This document shows positions 1-6,772 of a stretch of DNA of 16,559 bases, one piece after another. The notes below the pieces were generated by a model. That model searched no databases, was not told the origin of the DNA, and worked only from the letters and a program-made list of their open reading frames with translations. The translations under genes were made by a program, and so were the position numbers. The first letter of the stretch is position 1. Every line of letters begins with the position of its first letter. The stretch is from Alphaproteobacteria bacterium (lineage in GTDB: Bacteria; Pseudomonadota; Alphaproteobacteria; Rhizobiales; Beijerinckiaceae). The stretch lies in the NCBI GenBank assembly GCA_009920595.1, contig RFZR01000014.1, positions 1 to 16,559 of the forward strand, written 5' to 3'.

Positions 1-635
1 AGCGTGTTGTCGGGTGGAAGATCGCGGCGACAAGCAAGGCCGGACAAGCCCATATCAATGTTGATGGCCCCTTAGGTGGGCGCTTGTTATCAAGCCGCAT
101 ATTAAAGCCTCACTCTTCTGTGCGGCTGGGCGATAACATCATGAAAGTGGCGGAGGTTGAATTTGCCTTCCGTTTTGCGCGCGATTTGCCGCCTCGTAGT
201 TCGGATCATTCATATGATGAAGTTATGGATGCCGTGCAAAGCCTTCATCCATCGATCGAGATTCCCGACTCGCGTTATAATGATTTCACGGCCGTCGGGG
301 CGCCCAGTCTGATTGCAGATACGGCATGCGCTTCATGGTTGATGATTGGCGAGCCCTTTGCTGAAACCTGGCGTGAGCTTGATCTTGCGGAACATGAAGT
401 GCATGCGTTGAAAGCTGATAAGGTTGTTGCAAGTGGTGCGGGAAGAGCCGCGTTGGGCGATCCCCGCATCGCGCTTCACTGGCTTGTGAATGAAGTCTCC
501 CGTTTTGCCGAAGGCATCAAAGCGGGCGATGTCGTCACAACAGGAACATGCGTGGTGCCTGTTCCCATTATGGAAGGCGATTATGTGATTGCCGATTACG
601 GACACTTGGGCCGACTGAGCATCGTGATTGCGTAA
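1..635 (+). CDS. 2-keto-4-pentenoate hydratase / fumarylacetoacetase-family protein (5' end outside window)
   Basis: The reading frame is open from base 3, so the gene begins left of the window; the first in-window start-like codon (TTG at 84) is internal. The codons before it read VVGWKIAATS and then GPLGGRL, the usual N-terminal part of MhpD-like hydratases. The family adds water to 2-hydroxypenta-2,4-dienoates, or cleaves or decarboxylates related keto acids, using a divalent metal in the cytoplasm. Expected metal ligands are visible: the two Glu of AEVEFAF (codons 153-155 and 159-161) and Glu in PSIEIPDSR (codon 258-260). About 210 residues are present of a usual 250-265, so only a short N-terminus is missing. 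The stop is TAA at 633-635, and the gene converges on emrB with a 20-base gap. The family is clear; the exact substrate cannot be told from sequence. No other aromatic meta-cleavage genes are in the window. Confidence 0.85.
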   Translation, partial: RVVGWKIAATSKAGQAHINVDGPLGGRLLSSRILKPHSSVRLGDNIMKVAEVEFAFRFARDLPPRSSDHSYDEVMDAVQSLHPSIEIPDSRYNDFTAVGAPSLIADTACASWLMIGEPFAETWRELDLAEHEVHALKADKVVASGAGRAALGDPRIALHWLVNEVSRFAEGIKAGDVVTTGTCVVPVPIMEGDYVIADYGHLGRLSIVIA

Positions 636-655
636 GATTTTAAATTGGAAAGAAT

Positions 656-2221
656 TTAATGCTCGCCGCCGCCGCGCGCGGGATTAGCGCGTTTAATCGC
701 CGGCAAAACAATCAGCATAAGAAGAAAAATCAAAGTGAGCGCGAGGAAAACGTCACCAAGCGCGAGCACCAGCGCTTCGCGGCGGGCGAGAAGTGATAGT
801 TGTTTTGTTGCTGCAAGCGCCGCGCCATCACCGAGGGTAGAAAAGCCTTGTGTGATATTGGCAAGCGTTTCATCGGCGACTTGTCGCCCCCAAATGATCT
901 TTTCGCGAAGATTATGGAGATGAAAATCCCATCGTTCATTCATAAGTGTGTTGATAAGCGCGAGGCCTACCGCGCCACCCAGATTTCGCGTGAGATTGAA
1001 AAGGCCTGATGCATTTTTCAATCTCTCGGGCGGAAGTGTACCGAGCGCCACATTATTGATTGGCACCATGCAGAACATCAAAGACACACCACGGAAAATC
1101 TGTGGCCAAATTAATTCGTGGAAGCCCCAGTCTTTGGTGAGCGTTGAGGCGAGAAATGTGCCGATGGCAAAACCAAAAATGCCCATCGCGAGCATCGCAC
1201 GGGGGTCTAGTTTCGTTGATAGTCGACCAGCAAAAGGTGCGGTGAAAAACATTGCCACGCCGGTCAAAAACATCGTCTCGCCAATTTCAAGCGACGTGTA
1301 ACCGCGCACCCGAGCAAGAAAGACCGGATAAATATAGGTTAGGCCGTATAGACCGATACCGATCGTGAAAGAGGCCAAACATCCCGCTGCAAAATTTCGA
1401 TTTGAAAAGGCTTTAAGATCAACAATCGGCGTGAGTGCGGTGAAGGCGCGATAGAAAAAAATCACACCGCCGATCATGCTGACAAGCGCACACCAACGGA
1501 TCGCTTCATCTTGAAACCAATCTTTGGCGGTGCCTTCTTCAAGCACATATTCAAGCCCACCGAGGAGAGCGGCCATTGCGGCAAGACCCCACCAATCAAA
1601 GGTCTTGAACAAACCCCAATTGGGCTTGTCAAAATCGATCAGGAACCATGCTGCAAGCGTGACACCAATTCCGGGAATGACATTCACAAGAAAAAGCCAA
1701 TGCCACGAGAACAAATCGGTTAGATATCCGCCCGCAGTCGGGCCGATGGTGGGTGCGAGTGTCGCCACAAGGCCAATGATCGGCGAGACGATTGACTGTT
1801 TCTCGCGGGGAAAAATCGTGAAAGCCGCTGAAAAGACGGAAGGGATCATGCCTCCGCCTATAAAGCCTTGCAGCGCGCGCCAGATGATCATTTCTTCAAT
1901 CGATGAAGCTTGCGCGCACATCACGCTCATCAGCGTAAAGCCCGCGGCCGATATGGCGAAGAGATAACGCGTTGAAATCATGCGTCCGAGAAAGCCCGAG
2001 AGGGGGATCATGATCACTTCGGCGATGAGATAGGCGGTCTGTACCCAGGAAATTTCTTCTGCACTTGCCGAGAGGCCAGCTTGAATTTCAGCCAGTGACG
2101 CTGAGACAATTTGAATATCGAGAATGGCCATGAACATGCCAAACACCATGCCGGTGAAGGCAACGACACGCCGTGCCGTCAATACCGGCTGAGGCGGCCA
2201 TGCTTGTGCGGGCGCGCTCAT
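656..2221 (-). CDS. emrB: EmrB/QacA-type (DHA2) major facilitator drug:H+ antiporter
   Basis: A 521-residue inner-membrane protein, the length expected of the 14-helix DHA2 drug exporters. Visible family marks are the first-helix motif MAILDIQIVSASLAEIQ with Asp35, RALQGFIGGG (about 115-124), and the antiporter motif C-like stretch LAPTIGPTAGGYL (about 155-167), followed by the WHWLFLVN segment typical of EmrB. It should use the proton gradient to drive toxic compounds or lipophilic anions into the channel formed with EmrA and an outer-membrane factor. Its ATG overlaps the emrA stop as ATGA (2218-2221), so the two genes are very likely translationally coupled. No TolC-like gene is visible in the window, so the outer-membrane partner must be elsewhere. 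Substrates cannot be predicted. Confidence 0.93.
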   Translation of the reverse strand: MSAPAQAWPPQPVLTARRVVAFTGMVFGMFMAILDIQIVSASLAEIQAGLSASAEEISWVQTAYLIAEVIMIPLSGFLGRMISTRYLFAISAAGFTLMSVMCAQASSIEEMIIWRALQGFIGGGMIPSVFSAAFTIFPREKQSIVSPIIGLVATLAPTIGPTAGGYLTDLFSWHWLFLVNVIPGIGVTLAAWFLIDFDKPNWGLFKTFDWWGLAAMAALLGGLEYVLEEGTAKDWFQDEAIRWCALVSMIGGVIFFYRAFTALTPIVDLKAFSNRNFAAGCLASFTIGIGLYGLTYIYPVFLARVRGYTSLEIGETMFLTGVAMFFTAPFAGRLSTKLDPRAMLAMGIFGFAIGTFLASTLTKDWGFHELIWPQIFRGVSLMFCMVPINNVALGTLPPERLKNASGLFNLTRNLGGAVGLALINTLMNERWDFHLHNLREKIIWGRQVADETLANITQGFSTLGDGAALAATKQLSLLARREALVLALGDVFLALTLIFLLMLIVLPAIKRANPARGGGEH

Positions 2222-3315
2222 GGTTTTGTCGGATCGATCTCAACCGTCACTGAAAGACCCGGACGCAGAAGTTTTTCACGTTTGATCTCGTCAGGCAGCG
2301 CTATTCGTACCGGAATACGTTGCACGACTTTCGTAAAATTGCCTGTCGCATTTTCAGGGGGCAAGAGAGAAAACTGAGCGCCTGTTGCTGGAGAAAGACT
2401 TTCAATTTTACCTTCAAACACACGGTCGGGGAACGCGTCAGCGCGAATCTCCGCGCGCATTCCAACTTTTAACGGTGCTATTTGAGTCTCTTTCAAATTG
2501 GCGTCCACATAAACGCTCTCAAGTTGAACGAGTGCGAGAAGCCTCATGCCTGGTTGAACAAATTGTCCAAGCTGCACAGCCTTATTGCCAACAACACCAT
2601 CGAAAGGCGCGCGAATATCCGTGAAAGAGAGATCGCGCTTTGCACGGGTCAGAACGGTTTCGAGTTCACTTTTACTGCTTGCGAGTTCTGATTTTTGTGC
2701 TTTCAAAACATCAAGGCCCGCTTCTGCTGCTGCCAATCCGGCGCGTGCGCTTTGTAATGCGGCTTGCGTGCGATCACGATCCGCACGGGCCTGATCAAGT
2801 TTTGCACGGCTGTTAAAATCTGCTGCTGCCAAAGTTTGTGCGCGATCAAAATCACCTTGTGCGCGCTGCGCATCGGCTTCAGCAGCGGCGATTTGCGCGC
2901 GCGCTTGCGTGATTGATGCATTTTGTTGAAGCGATTGACTGTCAAGCCGCGCGAGGCTTGCATTTTGTGTTTCAATTTTGCGTTCGGCGCTTTCGACCGC
3001 AAGGCGATAATCGCCATCGTCTATTTTGGCGAGTAGATCGCCCGCTTTCACGATTTGATTGTTGACGATTGATACCGCAACCACATGGCCTGAAACGCGT
3101 GATGAGATTGTTGAAACAGACGCGCCGACATAGGCGTCGTCCGTTGAAATGACAAAGCGACCATGGGTCCAATAAGAGAAGAGCCAAGTGCCCAAAGCGC
3201 CAAGAACAATGACGATTACGACGGGCAGAATGATGGCCCGGGGTGAACGCCGCTTGGGAAGCGGCGCCATGTTCTTTTCGGTAGAGCCGGGCAGGGTGGT
3301 TGCGGAGTCATTCAT
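2218..3315 (-). CDS. emrA: EmrA/HlyD-family membrane fusion (periplasmic adaptor) protein
   Basis: A 365-residue adaptor of the EmrA type. Order of parts: a short basic cytoplasmic N-terminus, one membrane anchor (about 27-48), the first half of the lipoyl-like domain (about 54-100, with STDDAYVGASVSTISSRVSG), a long Ala/Gln/Arg-rich coiled-coil hairpin (about 103-228), the second lipoyl half (SFTDIRAPFDGVVGNKAVQLG, about 230-250), and the beta-barrel/membrane-proximal part. The barrel carries SPATGAQFSLLPPENATGNF, a near-signature EmrA stretch, at about 308-327. It bridges the EmrB pump and an outer-membrane channel. It is the first gene of the emrAB operon. Upstream on the minus strand the 3316-3507 region is shared with the divergent dipeptidase gene; no MarR or TetR regulator is adjacent. 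Confidence 0.93.
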   Translation of the reverse strand: MNDSATTLPGSTEKNMAPLPKRRSPRAIILPVVIVIVLGALGTWLFSYWTHGRFVISTDDAYVGASVSTISSRVSGHVVAVSIVNNQIVKAGDLLAKIDDGDYRLAVESAERKIETQNASLARLDSQSLQQNASITQARAQIAAAEADAQRAQGDFDRAQTLAAADFNSRAKLDQARADRDRTQAALQSARAGLAAAEAGLDVLKAQKSELASSKSELETVLTRAKRDLSFTDIRAPFDGVVGNKAVQLGQFVQPGMRLLALVQLESVYVDANLKETQIAPLKVGMRAEIRADAFPDRVFEGKIESLSPATGAQFSLLPPENATGNFTKVVQRIPVRIALPDEIKREKLLRPGLSVTVEIDPTKP

Positions 3316-3448
3316 GGATCAAGCCATCCTGTCAGGTCGGGCTGAAAACAAAGATTAAGTGGAAGGATCTGAGAGCCGCCTAACCCTTTTGGGATCGGAA
3401 TGCAATTTCCGTTTTTGGGATGTTGATATGCGGTGATGCAAGCCGCGC

Positions 3449-3477
3449 TTGTGTCATGAGGCTTGAGGCGCAATAAA
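3449..3477 (+). promoter_or_regulatory. possible sigma70-type promoter for the dipeptidase gene
   Basis: TTGTGT (3449-3454) and AATAAA (3472-3477) are separated by exactly 17 bases. A start site near 3484 would give a leader of about 24 bases before the ATG at 3508 and would exclude the TTG at 3463 as a start. The hexamers match the consensus only moderately (3 and 4 of 6), so this is a weak prediction. Confidence 0.25.
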
Positions 3478-3507
3478 GAGGCATCTTTTCTGTTTAGGCT
3501 CAGTCCC

Positions 3508-4689
3508 ATGTCTTCCTTGTCCGCAGCGTCACTTGATCATGCCCGTGCCCTTCTGCGTCAATTTCCACTGATTGATGGGCACAATGATCTGCCTTGGGTT
3601 GTGCATTCGACCAAAACGGCTGGGATGAGCCTGAAAAACTACGATCTGTCGCGCCTTCATGCTGAGACGGATACGGATACGCCACGGCTCATTAAAGGGC
3701 AGGTGGCCGCGCAATTTTTTGCGGCCTTTGTGCCGACGCTTGCCGATAAGCCGGGCCGCATGACGTTGGAACTCATTGATATGATCCGGCAGATCCCAGA
3801 GGCGTGGCCCGAGTCCTATGCCTTTGCGACCTCTGCCGCTGAAATCAAACGTGCCTTTCGCTCCGGCAAAATTGCCGTGCTTGCAACCGTTGAAGGCGGA
3901 ACCGGATTGGAAAACTCTTTGGCGCCGCTTCGTGTGTGGCATGCCGCCGGTGTCCGACTCATGACGCTTTGCCATAATGAAACACTTGATTGGGTGGATA
4001 GCGCGACAGACGCGCCGCGTCATGAGGGACTAACGAAATTTGGCGAAGCGGTTGTGCTCGAGCTCAATCGTTTGGGAATCATTGTTGATCTTGCCCATAC
4101 CGCGCCACGCGTCATGCATCGTGTTCTTGATATTTCGCGTGCGCCTGTTCTCTTCTCTCATAATAACGCAACGACCTTGTGCGATCATCCGCGCAATGCA
4201 CCTGATGATGTATTGGATCGCATTCGTGCAAAGAAAAGCGTGATTATGGCGACTTTTGTTCCTGATTTTATCAGCCAGAAAGCGCGTGATTGGGCGCGTC
4301 CCTTAAAAGACAATTATGGCAAATCGTCTTTTCTTGAAAATCAAGAGGCGCGTGTCGCCGCTCATATTGCAGAAGCCGGACCACAACCGAAAGCAACGAT
4401 CAGCGAATTATGCGACCATATTGAATATCTTACGAGCCGCACCGGTTTGAATCATATTGGTATTGGTTCTGATTATTTTGGAGGCACGACACCAGAAGGT
4501 CTCGAAGATGTCTCCAAATTTCCTTATCTGATTGCGGCGTTGATTGATCGCGGGTGGTCAGACCAAGCGCTCGAGAAACTCTGCGGCGGCAATATTCTTC
4601 GTTTGATGAAATCGGTTGAACGTATGGGCGAGGTGTTGCGCGCAACGGAGGCGCCGCGTACGGGGCGAATCGAGGATTATGATCTCTAA
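3508..4689 (+). CDS. membrane dipeptidase, peptidase family M19 (renal dipeptidase-like)
   Basis: A dinuclear-zinc dipeptidase of the M19 TIM-barrel family, 393 residues from the ATG at 3508. Zinc-ligand motifs in order (numbered from this start): His25-x-Asp27 in DGHNDLPW, Glu129 in ATVEGG, His197 in VDLAHTA, His218 in LFSHNN, and Asp322 in GIGSDYFGG. All are present. The family cleaves dipeptides, often with a D-residue at the C-terminal position, and some members hydrolyse beta-lactams or other amides. No signal peptide is visible, so the enzyme is probably cytoplasmic. A TTG at 3463 would add 15 residues, but it lies in a candidate promoter and the added residues do not resemble the family N-terminus. 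A short TAGG lies 9 bases before the chosen ATG. The gene is monocistronic and converges on purB with only 3 bases between the ends. Confidence 0.9.
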   Translation: MSSLSAASLDHARALLRQFPLIDGHNDLPWVVHSTKTAGMSLKNYDLSRLHAETDTDTPRLIKGQVAAQFFAAFVPTLADKPGRMTLELIDMIRQIPEAWPESYAFATSAAEIKRAFRSGKIAVLATVEGGTGLENSLAPLRVWHAAGVRLMTLCHNETLDWVDSATDAPRHEGLTKFGEAVVLELNRLGIIVDLAHTAPRVMHRVLDISRAPVLFSHNNATTLCDHPRNAPDDVLDRIRAKKSVIMATFVPDFISQKARDWARPLKDNYGKSSFLENQEARVAAHIAEAGPQPKATISELCDHIEYLTSRTGLNHIGIGSDYFGGTTPEGLEDVSKFPYLIAALIDRGWSDQALEKLCGGNILRLMKSVERMGEVLRATEAPRTGRIEDYDL

Positions 4690-4692
4690 TCC

Positions 4693-4815
4693 TCACGCCT
4701 CACCAAACACGCGGTTGAAAATCGTATCGACATGTTTGAAGTGATAGCCAAGATCAAAGAGTTCATCAATCTCGGTTGATGAGAGTTTCGATGACACATC
4801 GCTGTCAGCTTTGAG
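4693..4815 (-). pseudogene. displaced 3' remnant of purB (conserved C-terminal tail in a different frame)
   Basis: These 40 codons plus stop encode LKADSDVSSKLSSTEIDELF followed by DLGYHFKHVDTIFNRVFGEA, recognisably the last part of alphaproteobacterial adenylosuccinate lyase. They are not in frame with the upstream purB reading frame, which ends at 4805. At the junction the coding strand reads TAT (Tyr375 of PurB, 4819-4817), one A (4816), then CTC AAA GCT (4815 onward). In family members I recall, about 20 residues (a segment like xLVQRNAMxVW and so on) separate DAY from LKAD. The gap and the single leftover base imply loss of about 3x20-1 = 59 bases. The remnant has no stops and keeps its conserved residues, so the change is recent or artificial. 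It is probably not translated separately, because no ribosome binding site is evident. Confidence 0.8.
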
Positions 4816-5941
4816 TATACGCATCTTCACGACTCGCGCCTTTTTGCGTAAGTGCCAAAAGTACGCGTTGCGAATGAACAAGGCCGCCGAGGCGATCAAG
4901 ATTTTTCTGCATATTCTCTGGATAGACAACGAGTTTATCGATCACATTCGTTAAACGGGCGAGTGCAAAATCCAGAGTGACAGTGGCGTCGGGCCCAAAC
5001 ATCCGCTCGACAGAGGAGTGCGAAATATCACGCTCGTGCCACAGCGCCACATTTTCAAGCGCCGGTGTCACCGCTGCACGCACGATGCGGGCAAGGCCTG
5101 TTAGATTTTCGGTGAGAACGGGATTGCGCTTATGCGGCATGGCGGACGAGCCTTTTTGACCCGGCGAGAAATACTCTTCCGCTTCATAAACTTCTGATCG
5201 TTGTAAATGCCGAATTTCTGTCGCGAGTCTTTCGATTGAAGATGCAATCACGCCGAGCGTTGCAAAAAACATCGCATGCCGGTCACGTGGAATCACTTGC
5301 GTTGAAACAGGCTCAATGCTGAGGCCAAGTTTTTTGGCCACATGCTCTTCAACGCGCGGATCAATATTCGCAAATGTGCCGACGGCTCCAGAAATCGCAC
5401 AGGTGGCGATATCTTTACGAGCGGCGACAAGGCGTTCGCGGCAGCGGGTGAATTCGGCATAAGCGGCGGCGAGTTTCAAACCGAAGGTGACGGGCTCCGC
5501 GTGGATGCCATGTGAGCGGCCGATCGTCGGCGTCATCTTATATTCGAAAGCACGACGCTTAATGGCAGACAATAAATCATCAATATCTTTGAGCAAAAGA
5601 TCAGCAGCGCGCGCCATTTGAATTGCAAGCGTCGTGTCGAGCACATCGGATGATGTCATGCCTTGATGAACAAAGCGTGCGTCATCGCCGATAAATTCAG
5701 CAAGATGGGTAAGAAACGCAATCACATCATGTTTGACTTCGCGTTCGATTGCGTCGATTTTCTCGACGTCAAATTTTGCCGCGCTGCCTTTTTCCCAAAT
5801 GGTCTTTGCTGCCGATTTAGGAATCACGCCGAGCTCTGCCATCGCATCACAGGCATGGGCTTCGATCTCGAACCAAATGCGAAATTTGGTTTCAGGTGAC
5901 CAAATGGCGACCATTTCAGGGCGGCTATAACGCGGGATCAT
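4805..5941 (-). CDS. purB: adenylosuccinate lyase, truncated by a frameshifting deletion near the C-terminus
   Basis: PurB performs two beta-eliminations that release fumarate: SAICAR to AICAR, and adenylosuccinate to AMP. The frame begins MIPRYSRPEM, the standard alphaproteobacterial start. It holds TSSDVLDT (about 97-104), GRSHGIHAEP with the likely general acid His144 (141-150), and the flexible catalytic loop KGSSAMPHKRNP (263-274), so the active-site residues are all present. It ends at residue 378 with REDAY followed by TQS and a stop; family members run to about 435. The lost part belongs to the C-terminal helical domain, and its last 40 residues are found downstream in another frame (4693-4815). 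Whether the shortened protein folds and works is unknown. The ATG overlaps the rpe stop by one base (TGATG, 5939-5943), so the two genes form one operon with coupled translation. A sequencing or assembly error is a real alternative. Confidence 0.9.
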   Translation of the reverse strand: MIPRYSRPEMVAIWSPETKFRIWFEIEAHACDAMAELGVIPKSAAKTIWEKGSAAKFDVEKIDAIEREVKHDVIAFLTHLAEFIGDDARFVHQGMTSSDVLDTTLAIQMARAADLLLKDIDDLLSAIKRRAFEYKMTPTIGRSHGIHAEPVTFGLKLAAAYAEFTRCRERLVAARKDIATCAISGAVGTFANIDPRVEEHVAKKLGLSIEPVSTQVIPRDRHAMFFATLGVIASSIERLATEIRHLQRSEVYEAEEYFSPGQKGSSAMPHKRNPVLTENLTGLARIVRAAVTPALENVALWHERDISHSSVERMFGPDATVTLDFALARLTNVIDKLVVYPENMQKNLDRLGGLVHSQRVLLALTQKGASREDAYTQS

Positions 5942-6633
5942 CAGACAGTCTCCGGTGATTTTTTCGTGGCGTGTGAAGCGGCATCACGCAAAGCCATGAT
6001 GGCGTCATGATAAGTTTTAGATTTTGATTTGAATATCGACGTACCAGCAACAAAACTATCTGCGCCGGCGCGTGCGGCAAGCGTTGCTGTCTCTGGGGTC
6101 ACGCCCCCATCAACTGAAAGATTAATCGGTCGCCTTCCAATAAGCGCTCGGACCTCAGCGATTTTTGGCATCATTGCATGAAGGAATATTTGACCGCCAA
6201 AGCCGGGATCGACCGTCATCACATTGACGACATCAATCTGATCAAGATGGGGTAAAACATCAATGGCCTCGTTGCGTGGTGTCAAAACAAGTCCCACGCT
6301 CATCGCATGCGCGCGTATTGATCGGATCAAATTCGAGATGTCTTCCTCAAGATCCCAATGAAGAAGAATCCGATCGCATCCTGCCTCTTTCAACGCATCA
6401 ATCCAGGCGTGAGCCGGGGTTGCCATAAGGTGAACGTCGAATGGCTTTTTTGTGTAAGCTCTCAGGGCTTGAAACATGCGCGGCCCGAAACTCAAATTTT
6501 TGAATACATGCCCGTCGATCATATCGAGATGAATACGATCGCCGCCCGCCTGATCGGCTTTCATGACCTCGTCGCCAAGGCGCGCATAATCGGCAGCGAG
6601 AATCGAGGGGATGATCTGGATCGGGCGGGTCAT
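5941..6633 (-). CDS. rpe: ribulose-phosphate 3-epimerase family protein
   Basis: A 230-residue TIM-barrel epimerase. The family interconverts ribulose 5-phosphate and xylulose 5-phosphate in the pentose phosphate and Calvin pathways, in the cytoplasm. Metal and catalytic residues line up with the family: His35 and Asp37 in IHLDMIDG, His68 in DVHLM, and Asp175 in LSVDGGV. Phosphate-loop segments DPGFGGQIF and VAGTSIF are also visible. The start is placed at the ATG of MTRPIQIIPSILAAD; an in-frame extension to 6858 has no family resemblance and runs into the divergent dehydrogenase gene. Some positions differ from the common consensus: GHVFKNLSFGP where GHFVPNxTxGP is usual, and LHWDLEEDISN where (V/I)HxEAxxHLxR is usual. 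A related phosphosugar epimerase specificity is therefore possible. It is the first gene of the rpe-purB operon. No strong ribosome binding site is seen. Confidence 0.85.
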   Translation of the reverse strand: MTRPIQIIPSILAADYARLGDEVMKADQAGGDRIHLDMIDGHVFKNLSFGPRMFQALRAYTKKPFDVHLMATPAHAWIDALKEAGCDRILLHWDLEEDISNLIRSIRAHAMSVGLVLTPRNEAIDVLPHLDQIDVVNVMTVDPGFGGQIFLHAMMPKIAEVRALIGRRPINLSVDGGVTPETATLAARAGADSFVAGTSIFKSKSKTYHDAIMALRDAASHATKKSPETV

Positions 6634-6756
6634 AGGCGCCCGATAGCATTGACCCGCCTGCGACACAATGCGGAGGTCCCTTTGTCCCCCAGGAAGGGGT
6701 TTTTGACGACCAAAGCGCTTGCCGAGCCTGGCTCCCTTTGCCAAAAGACGGCACCT

Positions 6757-6763
6757 GAAGGAG
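6757..6763 (+). promoter_or_regulatory. ribosome binding site fixing the start of the DadA-like gene
   Basis: GAAGGAG ends 9 bases before the ATG at 6773. An upstream in-frame candidate at 6719 has no comparable site and would add 18 residues ahead of the FAD-binding strand, so the ATG at 6773 is chosen. Confidence 0.75.
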
Positions 6764-6772
6764 TGTCTTTGT

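Noticed and set aside
84..635. Treating the TTG at 84 as the start of the hydratase
   Set aside because: The frame is open to the left edge, and the residues before it match the family, so the codon is internal.
640..659. Inverted repeat TTAAATT/AATTTAA with a 6-base loop between the hydratase and emrB ends, a possible terminator
   Set aside because: The 7-bp stem is entirely A/T and would be unstable; there is no proper T run after it.
3396..3416. CGGAA/TTCCG hairpin followed by five T on the plus strand
   Set aside because: The stem is only 5 bp, and no plus-strand gene upstream needs a terminator there.
4805..4929. Programmed ribosomal frameshifting as an explanation of the purB break
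   Set aside because: A shift would join the frames but could not supply the roughly 20 missing residues; no slippery run or convincing downstream structure lies at the junction.
6640..6668. Minus-strand TTGTGT and TATCGG 17 bases apart, a possible rpe promoter
   Set aside because: Only 3 of 6 matches in each box, and the start site would fall almost at the ATG; too weak to list.
6686..6704. CCCC/GGGG hairpin followed by TTTTT between rpe and the DadA-like gene, a possible attenuator
   Set aside because: The stem is 4 bp; no leader peptide or alternative pairing was seen to support attenuation.
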